Of a DNA stretch of 64,000 bases, positions 25,850 to 36,187 are shown piece by piece. The notes under the pieces were generated by a model that did no database searches, was not told the origin of the DNA, and saw only the letters and a program-made list of their open reading frames with translations. Position 1 is the stretch's first letter, and each line of letters starts with the position of its first letter. The stretch covers positions 3,449,001 to 3,513,000 of the forward strand of contig NZ_CP071501.1 in assembly GCF_017354985.1 (NCBI RefSeq), in the 5' to 3' direction. Source of the DNA: Shewanella cyperi (GTDB lineage Bacteria > Pseudomonadota > Gammaproteobacteria > Enterobacterales > Shewanellaceae). The position numbers were made by a program, and so were the translations under genes.

Positions 25850-27220
25850 ATGAAACTTTTTGCCAAGTCACTTATCCCGCTGAGTTTGTTTACGGTATTT
25901 ACAGCACAGGCTACGTATTTGGAGGCACTGAATGCCTACCAAACTCAGCAATACCCGCAAGCACAACAGGAATTTGAACACTTGCGCGAGCTGGGTAACG
26001 CAAACGCCGCATTCAACCTTGGAGTGATGGCGTACCAAGGACAGGGGGAACCCGCAGATGCCGTGAAAGCCCTGGGTTATTTTCGTTATGCCCAAGTCCT
26101 GCAGCATTCGCGGGCCGGTGCCGCAGTTGCTGAGGTGAGCCAAGGCCTAACGCCACAACAACTTGAGCAAGCCAACGTCATTTTAGGGCAGCTACAACAG
26201 CAACAACAGATTATTGCCCAAGATGAGCAGATGGGTTCGGAAGCGGCTGACGCAGCCATCCTGCCATTGTTTCGTGTTGAACCACAGTACCCCATTGAGG
26301 CGGCCAGGGCTGGGATAAGTGGTTTTACGCGCATGCAATTTATTGTCTCACCCGAAGGAGAGCCGATATTTGTGCAAGTGGTTGTAAGCCGTCCGAGTAA
26401 AGTCTTTGATAAGGAAAGCCTCAAAGCCATTAAAAAATGGCGATATAGCAAATCTGAGCGGCCGCAGCTGCTGTCGGTCCAATTGGACTTTAAAGTAGAG
26501 TCCAAGGGTTCAGACAGTCAAATCATCAAAAAAATGTATAAATATGCTGAGGAAAATAAGTTGTGGCTGGGCGCCAATGCCGACTACGACCAACATCAAC
26601 TGGCATTGGCGGAATGGTTCTCTTTGGCACAAGGTAAACTGGCTGTTCATCTGCAAGAAGACAAACAATTGCCCTTAGCCGAGGATTTACCGAGTCAATC
26701 GCTCTTTGGCAAAGTCAGCTCCGCAACCTTATTGACGCCCTTGGGTGAATCCATGCCGCTGTTAGTGGAGTTATCTGCCGGCAAAGTGGTTAAAGCCGAA
26801 TACGGTGGTAACAAACACGACTTAAATGCCAAGCCGGTTGGACAGTATGTGAAGCTTGGTGAGCCACTATTCAAACAATCCTTTGCAGACGGACAGTATC
26901 GTTTTTGGGCTATGGCCGATAAAGCTGAGGTTCGCCTTTTTCCCGTTAAATCCTTGCCGAGCAATTTGTTTGAAAAATATTGGCTCGAGCAAGCGGCACT
27001 AAACGGCAATCTTGAGGCCCAGCGTCAATTGGCTGTAGATAATCCCCAATGGCGCCAATATTTAACTTCCGTTGGTGATGACAATGCCTTGGCATGGTCG
27101 GCGTTGGAGTTTGCTGCTGCGGGTGATGCAGTGCAGGCTAAACAGCTATTGCAGCAAATTAAAAATGCCAATGCGGAATCGGTCTCCGAAGTCGTTGAAT
27201 ATACCAAGTCGCTGCTGTGA
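25850..27220 (+). CDS. Periplasmic protein with Sel1/TPR-like repeats and TonB C-terminal domain
   Basis: 456 residues. A signal peptide (cleavage after TAQA) precedes TPR/Sel1-like helices (about 22-110: AAFNLGVMAYQGQGEPADAV) and a Gln-rich helix. The TonB C-terminal fold spans about 125-210 (PLFRVEPQYPIEAARAGISG, VVSRPSKVFDKESLKAIKKW), followed by a unique C-terminal region of about 240 residues. It lacks the N-terminal anchor and Pro-rich stalk of a true TonB, so it is unlikely to energise outer-membrane transport on its own. Exact role unknown. Confidence 0.7.
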   Translation: MKLFAKSLIPLSLFTVFTAQATYLEALNAYQTQQYPQAQQEFEHLRELGNANAAFNLGVMAYQGQGEPADAVKALGYFRYAQVLQHSRAGAAVAEVSQGLTPQQLEQANVILGQLQQQQQIIAQDEQMGSEAADAAILPLFRVEPQYPIEAARAGISGFTRMQFIVSPEGEPIFVQVVVSRPSKVFDKESLKAIKKWRYSKSERPQLLSVQLDFKVESKGSDSQIIKKMYKYAEENKLWLGANADYDQHQLALAEWFSLAQGKLAVHLQEDKQLPLAEDLPSQSLFGKVSSATLLTPLGESMPLLVELSAGKVVKAEYGGNKHDLNAKPVGQYVKLGEPLFKQSFADGQYRFWAMADKAEVRLFPVKSLPSNLFEKYWLEQAALNGNLEAQRQLAVDNPQWRQYLTSVGDDNALAWSALEFAAAGDAVQAKQLLQQIKNANAESVSEVVEYTKSLL

Positions 27221-27536
27221 ATTTTGGCTGCAACACCCAATGGGTCGGCACATGGGGGCAGGTAACAGTCCCCCAAGGACAAGTGCTTGTGTCGCTTTTC
27301 AAGCGACTAAAAATCGCGGCCTTCCAGCCCGCCTCCGGGCAAGGGGCTTTGCTCGTCCAAAGCCCCTTGCAACCCAAAGGACGCCCGCGACGAAGCGGAA
27401 AGCCCCTTCGGTCTTATGGTGAAAATTGGCTAACGCGCCAGACGCTCATCCATGATTCGACTGACGCGGCTTCGGCATCCATGCCTCGCCACGCCATTTT
27501 CACCAACGCCCTCGGCCGCTTCAAGCGGGTTACGGT
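27221..27536. other. Structured non-coding element with nested inverted repeats
   Basis: About 315 bases with no gene. It contains a perfect 7-bp stem GTCGCTT/AAGCGAC near 27292-27308 and a perfect 12-bp stem CAAGGGGCTTTG/CAAAGCCCCTTG (27340-27369, 6-base loop). An outer inverted repeat GGTGAAAATTGGC (27418-27430) / GCCATTTTCACC (27493-27504) has one bulged base. The right edge abuts the IS insertion. The base composition and repeated stems suggest a dispersed element or structured RNA. Confidence 0.55.
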
Positions 27537-27603
27537 TGTAGTGGTCTAATAATTCCGGACACCCATTAAGGTGGTAAAATTGCCACACTAAAAGAGGTGT
27601 TCA

Positions 27604-28766
<1,163 letters not shown>

Positions 28767-28810
28767 CCACTACAGGTGCACCCTGTAGGTTTGGCGCAAT
28801 AGGGTAGAAA

Positions 28811-28856
28811 ACCTCTTTTTTTGTCAGTAGGTAAAACGGCGCAAGGCCTTTTATTG
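28811..28856. repeat. About 45-bp direct repeat, copy A
   Basis: Shares with 30034-30078 a run TTTTTGTCAGTA..TAAAACGGC and a following pyrimidine-rich segment. The two copies are in the same orientation and flank the secreted HExxH protein gene. They may mark a cassette or a duplicated leader/terminator. Confidence 0.6.
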
Positions 28857-28956
28857 TCATTAGTCTCAATAGTTTGCTAATGTTTTACCCCGCCCGGATA
28901 TGGCGGGCAGGATTGCCGGGTAGGCAGATGGAATTCACAGGCTGTGGGGATTAGGG

Positions 28957-29973
28957 ATGAGGTTAGCGGTAAAAGCATTGGTTATTTGCGGTTGTTTCCT
29001 GGTTCATGGCCTGCAACAGGCTCAAGCCGAGGAAATTGGCCAGTGGCATGAAATTCACTTCAACAGTAACCCGGCGGTCAACTTCCACCATTTCCTGTTT
29101 GAAATGGCCCGAACCGGGGAAGACCTCAAGACCCAGGGATGGAAGCGAGATCTCTCCAAAGACGAATTGGACCGGCTCAGCAGCATAGTTGCTTATTATA
29201 AAGAGCACCTGATCACCCGAGGCCGTTCGGCGATGCGAACAGATCCCGAGTCATTGGCCATCTCCCGCGAGCTGACGCAATACACCCCAGGCCGCACACT
29301 GCGATTTGAAAATCCTGATTACCAAGCGTTATTTGAGAAATCCTTCCCCATCTATGCAGACTTGCTCTGGCAACGGGATGACGCAAGTAACAAGCTGTGG
29401 CTGAGCAACCTGCTCCCCCTGCTGGAAAAATATGGCAACTCAATTCAAGCCAGGGTAGAAGCCAAGCTGGAACACCCGCTGTTTTCAGCCAAGCAACACA
29501 AGGTCGATATCGTTTACCGTCCTGGCCATAAAAATGGTGCCTTCACCCTGGAAATCCCCTATACGGCAATCAACAGTTTTCGCAGCGACTACAGCGGCCT
29601 CGCCTCCCTTGAAATGATATTTCATGAAGTGTCCCACTCATCGGCCACAGACACCCTGTTCGATAAAGTCATGGCGACCTTCAAGCAAGAGGGCGTGGAA
29701 AATTCGACCGCCATCTGGCACCCAATCATGTTTTATACCGTGGGCACCATAGTCGAGCAGACGCTGGCACAGGACCATATCCAGTACATTCAGTACGGCT
29801 CGAAACAGGGAATATTTACCGAGGGATATTTCAGCTCTTCCACTCCTTACATAGAGAAATACTGGGCCCCTCATATGGACAACAACGAGCGCATGGATGC
29901 CACTATAGCCAGCATTGCCAAAGAGATGCACTTAGCTGCTGATAAGACGGCTAAAACGACAGAACAGAACTGA
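28957..29973 (+). CDS. Secreted protein with HExxH zinc-metallopeptidase motif, family unknown
   Basis: 338 residues with a signal peptide (hydrophobic ALVICGCFLVHGL, cleavage near AQA). The mid-protein motif FHEVSHSS (about residues 225-232) has the HExxH zinc-site form, and YRPGHKNGAFTLEIPYTAIN precedes it. A third ligand may be Glu/His in the following YTVGTIVEQTL helix. It is predicted to be periplasmic or exported. I do not recognise a named family. It is flanked by direct repeats and adjoins the IS and the restriction cassette, consistent with accessory DNA. Confidence 0.65.
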   Translation: MRLAVKALVICGCFLVHGLQQAQAEEIGQWHEIHFNSNPAVNFHHFLFEMARTGEDLKTQGWKRDLSKDELDRLSSIVAYYKEHLITRGRSAMRTDPESLAISRELTQYTPGRTLRFENPDYQALFEKSFPIYADLLWQRDDASNKLWLSNLLPLLEKYGNSIQARVEAKLEHPLFSAKQHKVDIVYRPGHKNGAFTLEIPYTAINSFRSDYSGLASLEMIFHEVSHSSATDTLFDKVMATFKQEGVENSTAIWHPIMFYTVGTIVEQTLAQDHIQYIQYGSKQGIFTEGYFSSSTPYIEKYWAPHMDNNERMDATIASIAKEMHLAADKTAKTTEQN

Positions 29974-30033
29974 AGCCGTGCTTGGCTAACGTCGTGGGAT
30001 CAGGGCTTGGAGCACTGGGGCAGAATGTTGATA

Positions 30034-30078
30034 ACCTTCGTTTTTGTCAGTAAATAAAACGGCTCTGGCCCCTTTAAT
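30034..30078. repeat. About 45-bp direct repeat, copy B
   Basis: Second copy of the 28811-28856 repeat, just past the HExxH gene and upstream of the restriction cassette. It is imperfect (roughly four bases in five match by eye). Confidence 0.6.
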
Positions 30079-30181
30079 TTTTCTGTTTTGGATTCATAAA
30101 TACGCTAAGCCGCTAATTTATTGATAAAATTCCTACCTATGATTAACATGCTGTTACCAGAAGCTGAATAGGGAAGTGTTC

Positions 30182-31183
30182 ATGGGTGTTGTAGATGACG
30201 CGATTAATAGACGTAATCAATGCATGAAAGCTGGTGAGCCAATTCTACCTGACAACTATAACGGCGTAACCGTCGATAGAATTAGACAAGTCCTGACTCA
30301 GATTGATAGATGTACGAACAGCATGGTAGAGGGCGTTTTTGCTCTTTTGTCCACTGAAGCCAACTGGTTCAACAAAGCAGCAACAAATGGATTGCAATTC
30401 AGACACGGAGCAACAACTGCTCATGTCGGAACTCACGTGGGTATCCTTCAGCGCGGTAACCGTGACAAACTTGATAGAGAGGGACGCGACTACTGGCTAA
30501 AGCCATTGTGGGAAATCGGTGCTATTGAAAAAGTCTATTTCGACTCAGACTCTACTGTGTTCTTACCTGGTCATCCTATAGCCAAATCACCTAATTCTGC
30601 TTATCGCCTAGAACAGAGGTTTATTGACATTCTCGAAGCCGAAGAAGGCGAATGGCAATGCATGGCTACTAATTGGATTCAGGAAGATGTTTTACGAGAA
30701 AGACTGTCTTTGCAAGCCTCGCAAGCAGAGGAAACAAGTCAATTGATAAAGAGTGGTCACAGTCGTTTAATTCGCGCCTCGCATGAGATCTATGCACCTC
30801 GCTTTCTAGAAGGCTATCACGTTGTATATATTGATGATGGTGATGGGGAAAGAACCACTGATGAGCAACGAGCCGTATTAGCAGAGGCTGGACTTACAAT
30901 TGACTTGTCTGACTCGATGCCTGATGTTCTGTTGTGGAATCCTAAAATTGATATGCTTTGGGTTATTGAAGCCGTAATAAGCGATGGTGAAGTAGATACG
31001 CATAAAAAGAATAGTTTAACTGAGTTTGCTAATCGACACGGGAAAGCAGGTATCGGATTTACTACTACGTACCCTACGTGGAAGAAAGCTGCTGAGCGTC
31101 AGTCTCAGTTCAAGAACTTGGCTGATGATACTTACATGTGGATTCAGGAAGATGCATCGCGAAGCATTCACATCAAACAATGA
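30182..31183 (+). CDS. Type II restriction endonuclease, BsuBI/PstI family
   Basis: 333 residues from ATG 30182, since AGGGAAG sits 5 bases before it. The C-terminal half has the BsuBI/PstI nuclease pattern: PDVLLWNPKIDMLWVIEAVI then SDGEVDTHKKNSL, giving the acidic and Glu residues and the downstream Lys of a PD-(D/E)xK-type site. The N-terminal half is helical. Family members cut CTGCAG, but specificity here is not proven. CTGCAG sites are present in the host DNA (for example 10278 and 10292), so protection must come from the convergent methyltransferase. The gene is AT-rich relative to its neighbours. Confidence 0.85.
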   Translation: MGVVDDAINRRNQCMKAGEPILPDNYNGVTVDRIRQVLTQIDRCTNSMVEGVFALLSTEANWFNKAATNGLQFRHGATTAHVGTHVGILQRGNRDKLDREGRDYWLKPLWEIGAIEKVYFDSDSTVFLPGHPIAKSPNSAYRLEQRFIDILEAEEGEWQCMATNWIQEDVLRERLSLQASQAEETSQLIKSGHSRLIRASHEIYAPRFLEGYHVVYIDDGDGERTTDEQRAVLAEAGLTIDLSDSMPDVLLWNPKIDMLWVIEAVISDGEVDTHKKNSLTEFANRHGKAGIGFTTTYPTWKKAAERQSQFKNLADDTYMWIQEDASRSIHIKQ

Positions 31184-31211
31184 GTAATAATTAAATCACA
31201 AGGTCGTATTA

Positions 31212-31469
31212 ATGGATAAAGAAGCGTGGAAAAAAGCTGCCTTTGAAACGGTAGTTAAAGTCGCGGAGTCGAAAGAGGAATTTACGCCAGACGACATTTG
31301 GGATGCTGGATTGCCAAAGCCTCTGGAAGCGCGTTGGTTGGGACCTGTTATGAATGCTGTAAAGCGTGAGGGCATTATCGAAAAGACTGGGCGTGTCCAA
31401 CCAACGAGGCAAAAAGAAAGCCACGGTTGTGACGTAACCATCTGGAAATCTAACATCTATACAGCTTAA
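31212..31469 (+). CDS. Small winged-helix protein in the restriction-modification cassette
   Basis: 85 residues. The sequence FTPDDIWDAGLPKP, LGPVMNAVKREGIIEKTGR, CDVTIWKSNIY fits a compact winged helix like the small DNA-binding modules common in phages. It lies 28 bases after the endonuclease in the same orientation, so it is probably co-transcribed. It could act as a controller of the restriction genes or as an accessory specificity protein. It is not a classical HTH-type C protein, and no C-box was seen. Confidence 0.65.
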   Translation: MDKEAWKKAAFETVVKVAESKEEFTPDDIWDAGLPKPLEARWLGPVMNAVKREGIIEKTGRVQPTRQKESHGCDVTIWKSNIYTA

Positions 31470-31756
31470 AACAAAAGGAAATGACTCTAACCAACTGATC
31501 CTAATGGTTCTACATTTTGCCGCAAGCCTTGCCGTTTAAGACATTTCAACCATTAATGGCAAAGTCTGCTGTGACAATGCCCAGATCAAGATGCGTGCTC
31601 AATATCTCATGTAGAGGTAACGATAGCGCAGCGACCTAAAATACGGAATTACTATTTAGACTTTGAACATCCTCCTATGTACTGTTTCAAACCAGACTTG
31701 GCAGTTACTCAATTTGGTAGGCGCCTGCCAGATTGGGGCCAATTAAGCCTCTTAAG
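31470..31756. other. Intergenic region between convergent winged-helix and methyltransferase genes
   Basis: 287 AT-rich bases. No ORF, strong hairpin or repeat was recognised. Confidence 0.4.
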
Positions 31757-33304
31757 CTAGCTCGCATAGTGGTCATCAATTAGCACCTGAATAAGCTCAT
31801 CAATGTGTTTTTGGTCATAGCTTTGAACAGCTTGCCCTAACCTCACAAGCGTCAAGGTATTTGGATAACGTAAGACTCTTAAATCTGCCGCATTAACTTG
31901 AGTATGTCCGTTGAACTGACGGAAATACTGGTCAACTAAAGTACTATTAAGATAAGCGCATAACCCTTTAGCAAAATAAGGCTCTAAAGGTCCGCCGTTA
32001 GCATGAAAATAGTTGGTCTTATTCTCAAAGCCAACCATTTCTACGTCAGCAATATCGGGGGTATACATGGAAGCGACAATACGACGATTCTCTTCTTTAG
32101 CTGATAAACGCTTCGTTAGGACATAATGGCCGTTTGGCACTAGCTGTTTTTCAGTATCTCTATTCCTAGCTAAAGCGTTTGGCTTCTTGATACCTTTTTG
32201 CGGCCAATCAATTGAGCCATTGTCAAAATGAACCGGAAATATTAGAGGGACAGAATTTTCATCAGGATCCTGACGTAGATTTTCACGTGTTCTGAAATCA
32301 ACAACCTTGCCTGTGCTCGTGTTAATACCTAAATCGTCCAATGAACAAGGCAAACCACCAATACGCTTTGCTATCTGCGCTTCAAAGTCATTAGTCACTA
32401 CATGAATGAATCTGTCAGGGTTGCTAGGACTAACTACCTCATTGAACGGCGCAATTCTAATCTGTGGTTCAGGGTCATCCGCACATGTACTAGAAGTAAT
32501 TTCGACATCACCTTGAGATCTCCCTTTAACTACATGAAAAATTATATTTTCTTGTAGTACTTTATCCCCCTTGAAAGCGCGGGTTCGACTTTCGAATACA
32601 TGGAGCTTACACAAAGCGTTTTGATCAAGCAGAACTCTTCTGAAATCGTTAAAGTAAGGACCGTTACAGAAACTTCTTGGTGTGATTGCAACCAGCTCCC
32701 CTCCATCTTCCAACAGCATTAGAGCCAGCGCAACAAAACACGAATAAAGATTTCCGGTTTCAACCCCAACATTACGCAATAGATTACGCTCTCTCCCTGA
32801 TGCCGCAATTTTCAGATAAGGAGGATTCAAAATCGCTTTGTTGAAAATGACCGTTTGCTCACCTCGTTGTCTTGCTTGTAACAGCTCCACTGCTGAGGAA
32901 ATAAAGTCTTCGGGATGTACATTTGATTCAAACTGGATCTGTTCTTGCTCGCACAATGTTTGATTCAAGGCTAAAGATTGACCAAGATAATCAAGTAGAA
33001 CAGGCTCAAGCTCCCAAGTGTTAGCGGTAACACTGATTGGACTAAATTCGGCAATACTTCTAGCAATCAAAGCAGTGGTGAGGGAGCCAATGCCAGCACC
33101 AGCATCAAGTATCGATAGTTCCCCAGAGAGATTATCAAACTGACCAGCCAATAACTTAGCTACTGAGCTAGGAGTCATAAATTGTCCCTTGCTACCTCTA
33201 GTACTTTCATCAAGTAGAGTGTTAGCGTGTTCTCTGATTGCATCTACTTGCTGCTGAAGCTGTTCGGATGCACTCGGTATGATTTCTTGTGCTGTGCTGG
33301 TCAT
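31757..33304 (-). CDS. Adenine-specific DNA methyltransferase of the BsuBI/PstI-type system
   Basis: 515 residues from ATG 33304, where MTSTAQEIIPS begins; further upstream translation is unlike the family. Gamma-class N6-adenine methyltransferase order: GQFMTPSSVAKLL (motif X region), SAM-binding LDAGAGIGSLTTAL (motif I), catalytic NPPYLKIAAS (motif IV), then a large target-recognition region. It is the expected partner of the convergent endonuclease. No clear ribosome-binding site precedes the ATG, so the message may be nearly leaderless; a TATATACT-like -10 lies about 20-28 bases upstream. AT-rich. Confidence 0.88.
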   Translation of the reverse strand: MTSTAQEIIPSASEQLQQQVDAIREHANTLLDESTRGSKGQFMTPSSVAKLLAGQFDNLSGELSILDAGAGIGSLTTALIARSIAEFSPISVTANTWELEPVLLDYLGQSLALNQTLCEQEQIQFESNVHPEDFISSAVELLQARQRGEQTVIFNKAILNPPYLKIAASGRERNLLRNVGVETGNLYSCFVALALMLLEDGGELVAITPRSFCNGPYFNDFRRVLLDQNALCKLHVFESRTRAFKGDKVLQENIIFHVVKGRSQGDVEITSSTCADDPEPQIRIAPFNEVVSPSNPDRFIHVVTNDFEAQIAKRIGGLPCSLDDLGINTSTGKVVDFRTRENLRQDPDENSVPLIFPVHFDNGSIDWPQKGIKKPNALARNRDTEKQLVPNGHYVLTKRLSAKEENRRIVASMYTPDIADVEMVGFENKTNYFHANGGPLEPYFAKGLCAYLNSTLVDQYFRQFNGHTQVNAADLRVLRYPNTLTLVRLGQAVQSYDQKHIDELIQVLIDDHYAS

Positions 33305-33485
33305 AACAATAACTGGTTTTTTGTACAGTATATAGATTGTGGCACAATTTGGCAGATTCTCAAAGAGTTCACTCCTAATGAATACGCGCACAACTTAAGA
33401 CTTTATAAAATTCATTAGTAACAAAAACATGAATAAAACCCCCTTTGGATTCAAGGCGTATTTAACCCTATGAACAACAGAGAAC

Positions 33486-33504
33486 AGAGCATTTTAAATG
33501 CTCT
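33486..33504. promoter_or_regulatory. Palindrome upstream of the methyltransferase gene
   Basis: AGAGCATTT / AAATGCTCT around a single central T is a perfect 9+9 palindrome, about 180 bases before the methyltransferase start. It could be an operator for the small winged-helix protein or simply a hairpin. Nothing else ties it to either. Confidence 0.35.
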
Positions 33505-33584
33505 CCATAAGTATCTGGATACTCAATAAAGACCTGCACACAGCACCCCAAGGCCAAAGAGGGACACCCACTCCCAGCACAGGC

Positions 33585-33668
33585 GCACCAGTGACCATCG
33601 GCGACAGGACGTCGCCGTTGAGCGTACAGGGACGTATTCACAGCGTGTCACTGGGGTGCCTGTGCGAA
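33585..33668 (+). repeat. Dispersed repeat, copy 2
   Basis: Inverted arms GCACCAGTGAC (33585-33595) and GTCACTGGGGTGC (33647-33659), with the same interior as copy 1 at 20.2 kb (GACCATCGG, GACAGGACGTCGCCG, CAGGGACGT) and the shared TGCGAA end. It lies in a 620-base gene-free gap (33305-33925) that otherwise holds the two hairpins listed separately. Confidence 0.75.
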
Positions 33669-33758
33669 GGCCTGCGGCAGGCAATTAGCCACACCATCCC
33701 CCGGCAGCCATGCCAATCACATTTAACAACTCCCGCCCCCGGCAGATACCCCTTAAAT

Positions 33759-33793
33759 GGAAAAGGCCCGCGTTCGATGCGCGGGCCTTTTCC
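33759..33793. terminator. Strong 14-bp hairpin, intrinsic-terminator-like
   Basis: GGAAAAGGCCCGCG / CGCGGGCCTTTTCC with a 7-base loop, perfectly paired, with A and T runs on either side of the GC core. It could stop transcription from either strand. Its cognate gene is unclear, since the groL terminator lies separately at 33858. Confidence 0.7.
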
Positions 33794-33857
33794 TACACGG
33801 TAAATAAACTCCCCCTCAATTACCATCCATGGCAATCGGGGATAATTACATCCATGT

Positions 33858-33891
33858 AAAGAAAAACCCAGCCGAAGCTGGGTTTTTCTTT
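33858..33891. terminator. groESL terminator
   Basis: AAAGAAAAACCCAGC / GCTGGGTTTTTCTTT, a 15-bp perfect stem with a CGAA loop, 35 bases past the groL stop. The T run on the minus-strand transcript suits termination of groESL. Confidence 0.85.
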
Positions 33892-33925
33892 GAGCCGTTA
33901 GGCGTCGGTCAAATGATGTGAGTTA

Positions 33926-35578
<1,653 letters not shown>

Positions 35579-35622
35579 TTAAATTCTTTGCGTTAAACTG
35601 AAATGTCACTATGGAGAGGGGA

Positions 35623-35913
35623 TTATTCCACCACAGCCATCAGGTCAGATTCGGAGAGGATCAACACTTCCTGACCGTCGATTTTTTCTTTCTTGACGCC
35701 GTAACCTTCGTTGAAGATCACCTTGTCACCGACCTTCACGTCCAGCGGACGTACTGTGCCGTTTTCCAGGATCCGACCATTGCCCACGGCCAGAACCTCA
35801 CCACGGGTAGATTTTTCGGCCGCGCTGCCGGTCAGGACGATGCCACCGGCAGAAGTGGATTCCACTTCGAGACGTTTAACTATGACGCGGTCATGTAATG
35901 GACGAATATTCAT
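35623..35913 (-). CDS. groS: Co-chaperonin GroES (10 kDa)
   Basis: 96 residues. It starts [16 protein letters not shown], has the mobile loop [16 protein letters not shown] and the roof/beta core [19 protein letters not shown]. The heptameric lid of GroEL. First gene of the operon, preceded by GGAGAC and by a sigma-32 type promoter about 80 bases upstream. Confidence 0.98.
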   Translation of the reverse strand: MNIRPLHDRVIVKRLEVESTSAGGIVLTGSAAEKSTRGEVLAVGNGRILENGTVRPLDVKVGDKVIFNEGYGVKKEKIDGQEVLILSESDLMAVVE

Positions 35914-35993
35914 CTATGGAGTCTCCTAATGATTTTTGCCCAATATCAAGGCGGTTATGTTTACATGTGCAGCCAGGCTGCAGGATGGAAACT

Positions 35994-36022
35994 ATATGGG
36001 GATGGCTGCTTTGGGATACAAG
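35994..36022 (-). promoter_or_regulatory. Sigma-32 (heat-shock) promoter of groESL
   Basis: Read on the minus strand: CTTGTAT, a 14-base spacer, then CCCCATAT, close to the sigma-32 consensus CTTGAAA-N(11-16)-CCCCATNT. It points at groS with a leader of roughly 70-80 bases. A perfect AT palindrome CCAAAAAATTTTTGG (36031-36045) lies just upstream of the -35 element and could serve as an UP-type element. Confidence 0.8.
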
Positions 36023-36187
36023 TCCGGGGACCAAAAAATTTTTGGATTTTTTTGCGGTGAATTTTTTATTGCCTGCCATTCCTGTTAAGATCGGCGCGCG
36101 AATTGCGCTGCCACGCGATGAAAGCGCCAAGTCGCGCCAGCCACACCATGCCAGACACTTCCAGGTGATAAGAGACACATCCAGGCC

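Noticed and set aside
27217..27549. Two overlapping ORFs through the structured element left of the IS
   Set aside because: They run across long inverted repeats and into the IS end; translations look random.
28811..30078. Integron attC sites or phage att sites for the 45-bp direct repeats
   Set aside because: No attC-type dyads, integrase or tRNA target were found.
33498..33803. 101-codon ORF across the second dispersed repeat
   Set aside because: Coincides with repeat arms and a terminator-like hairpin.
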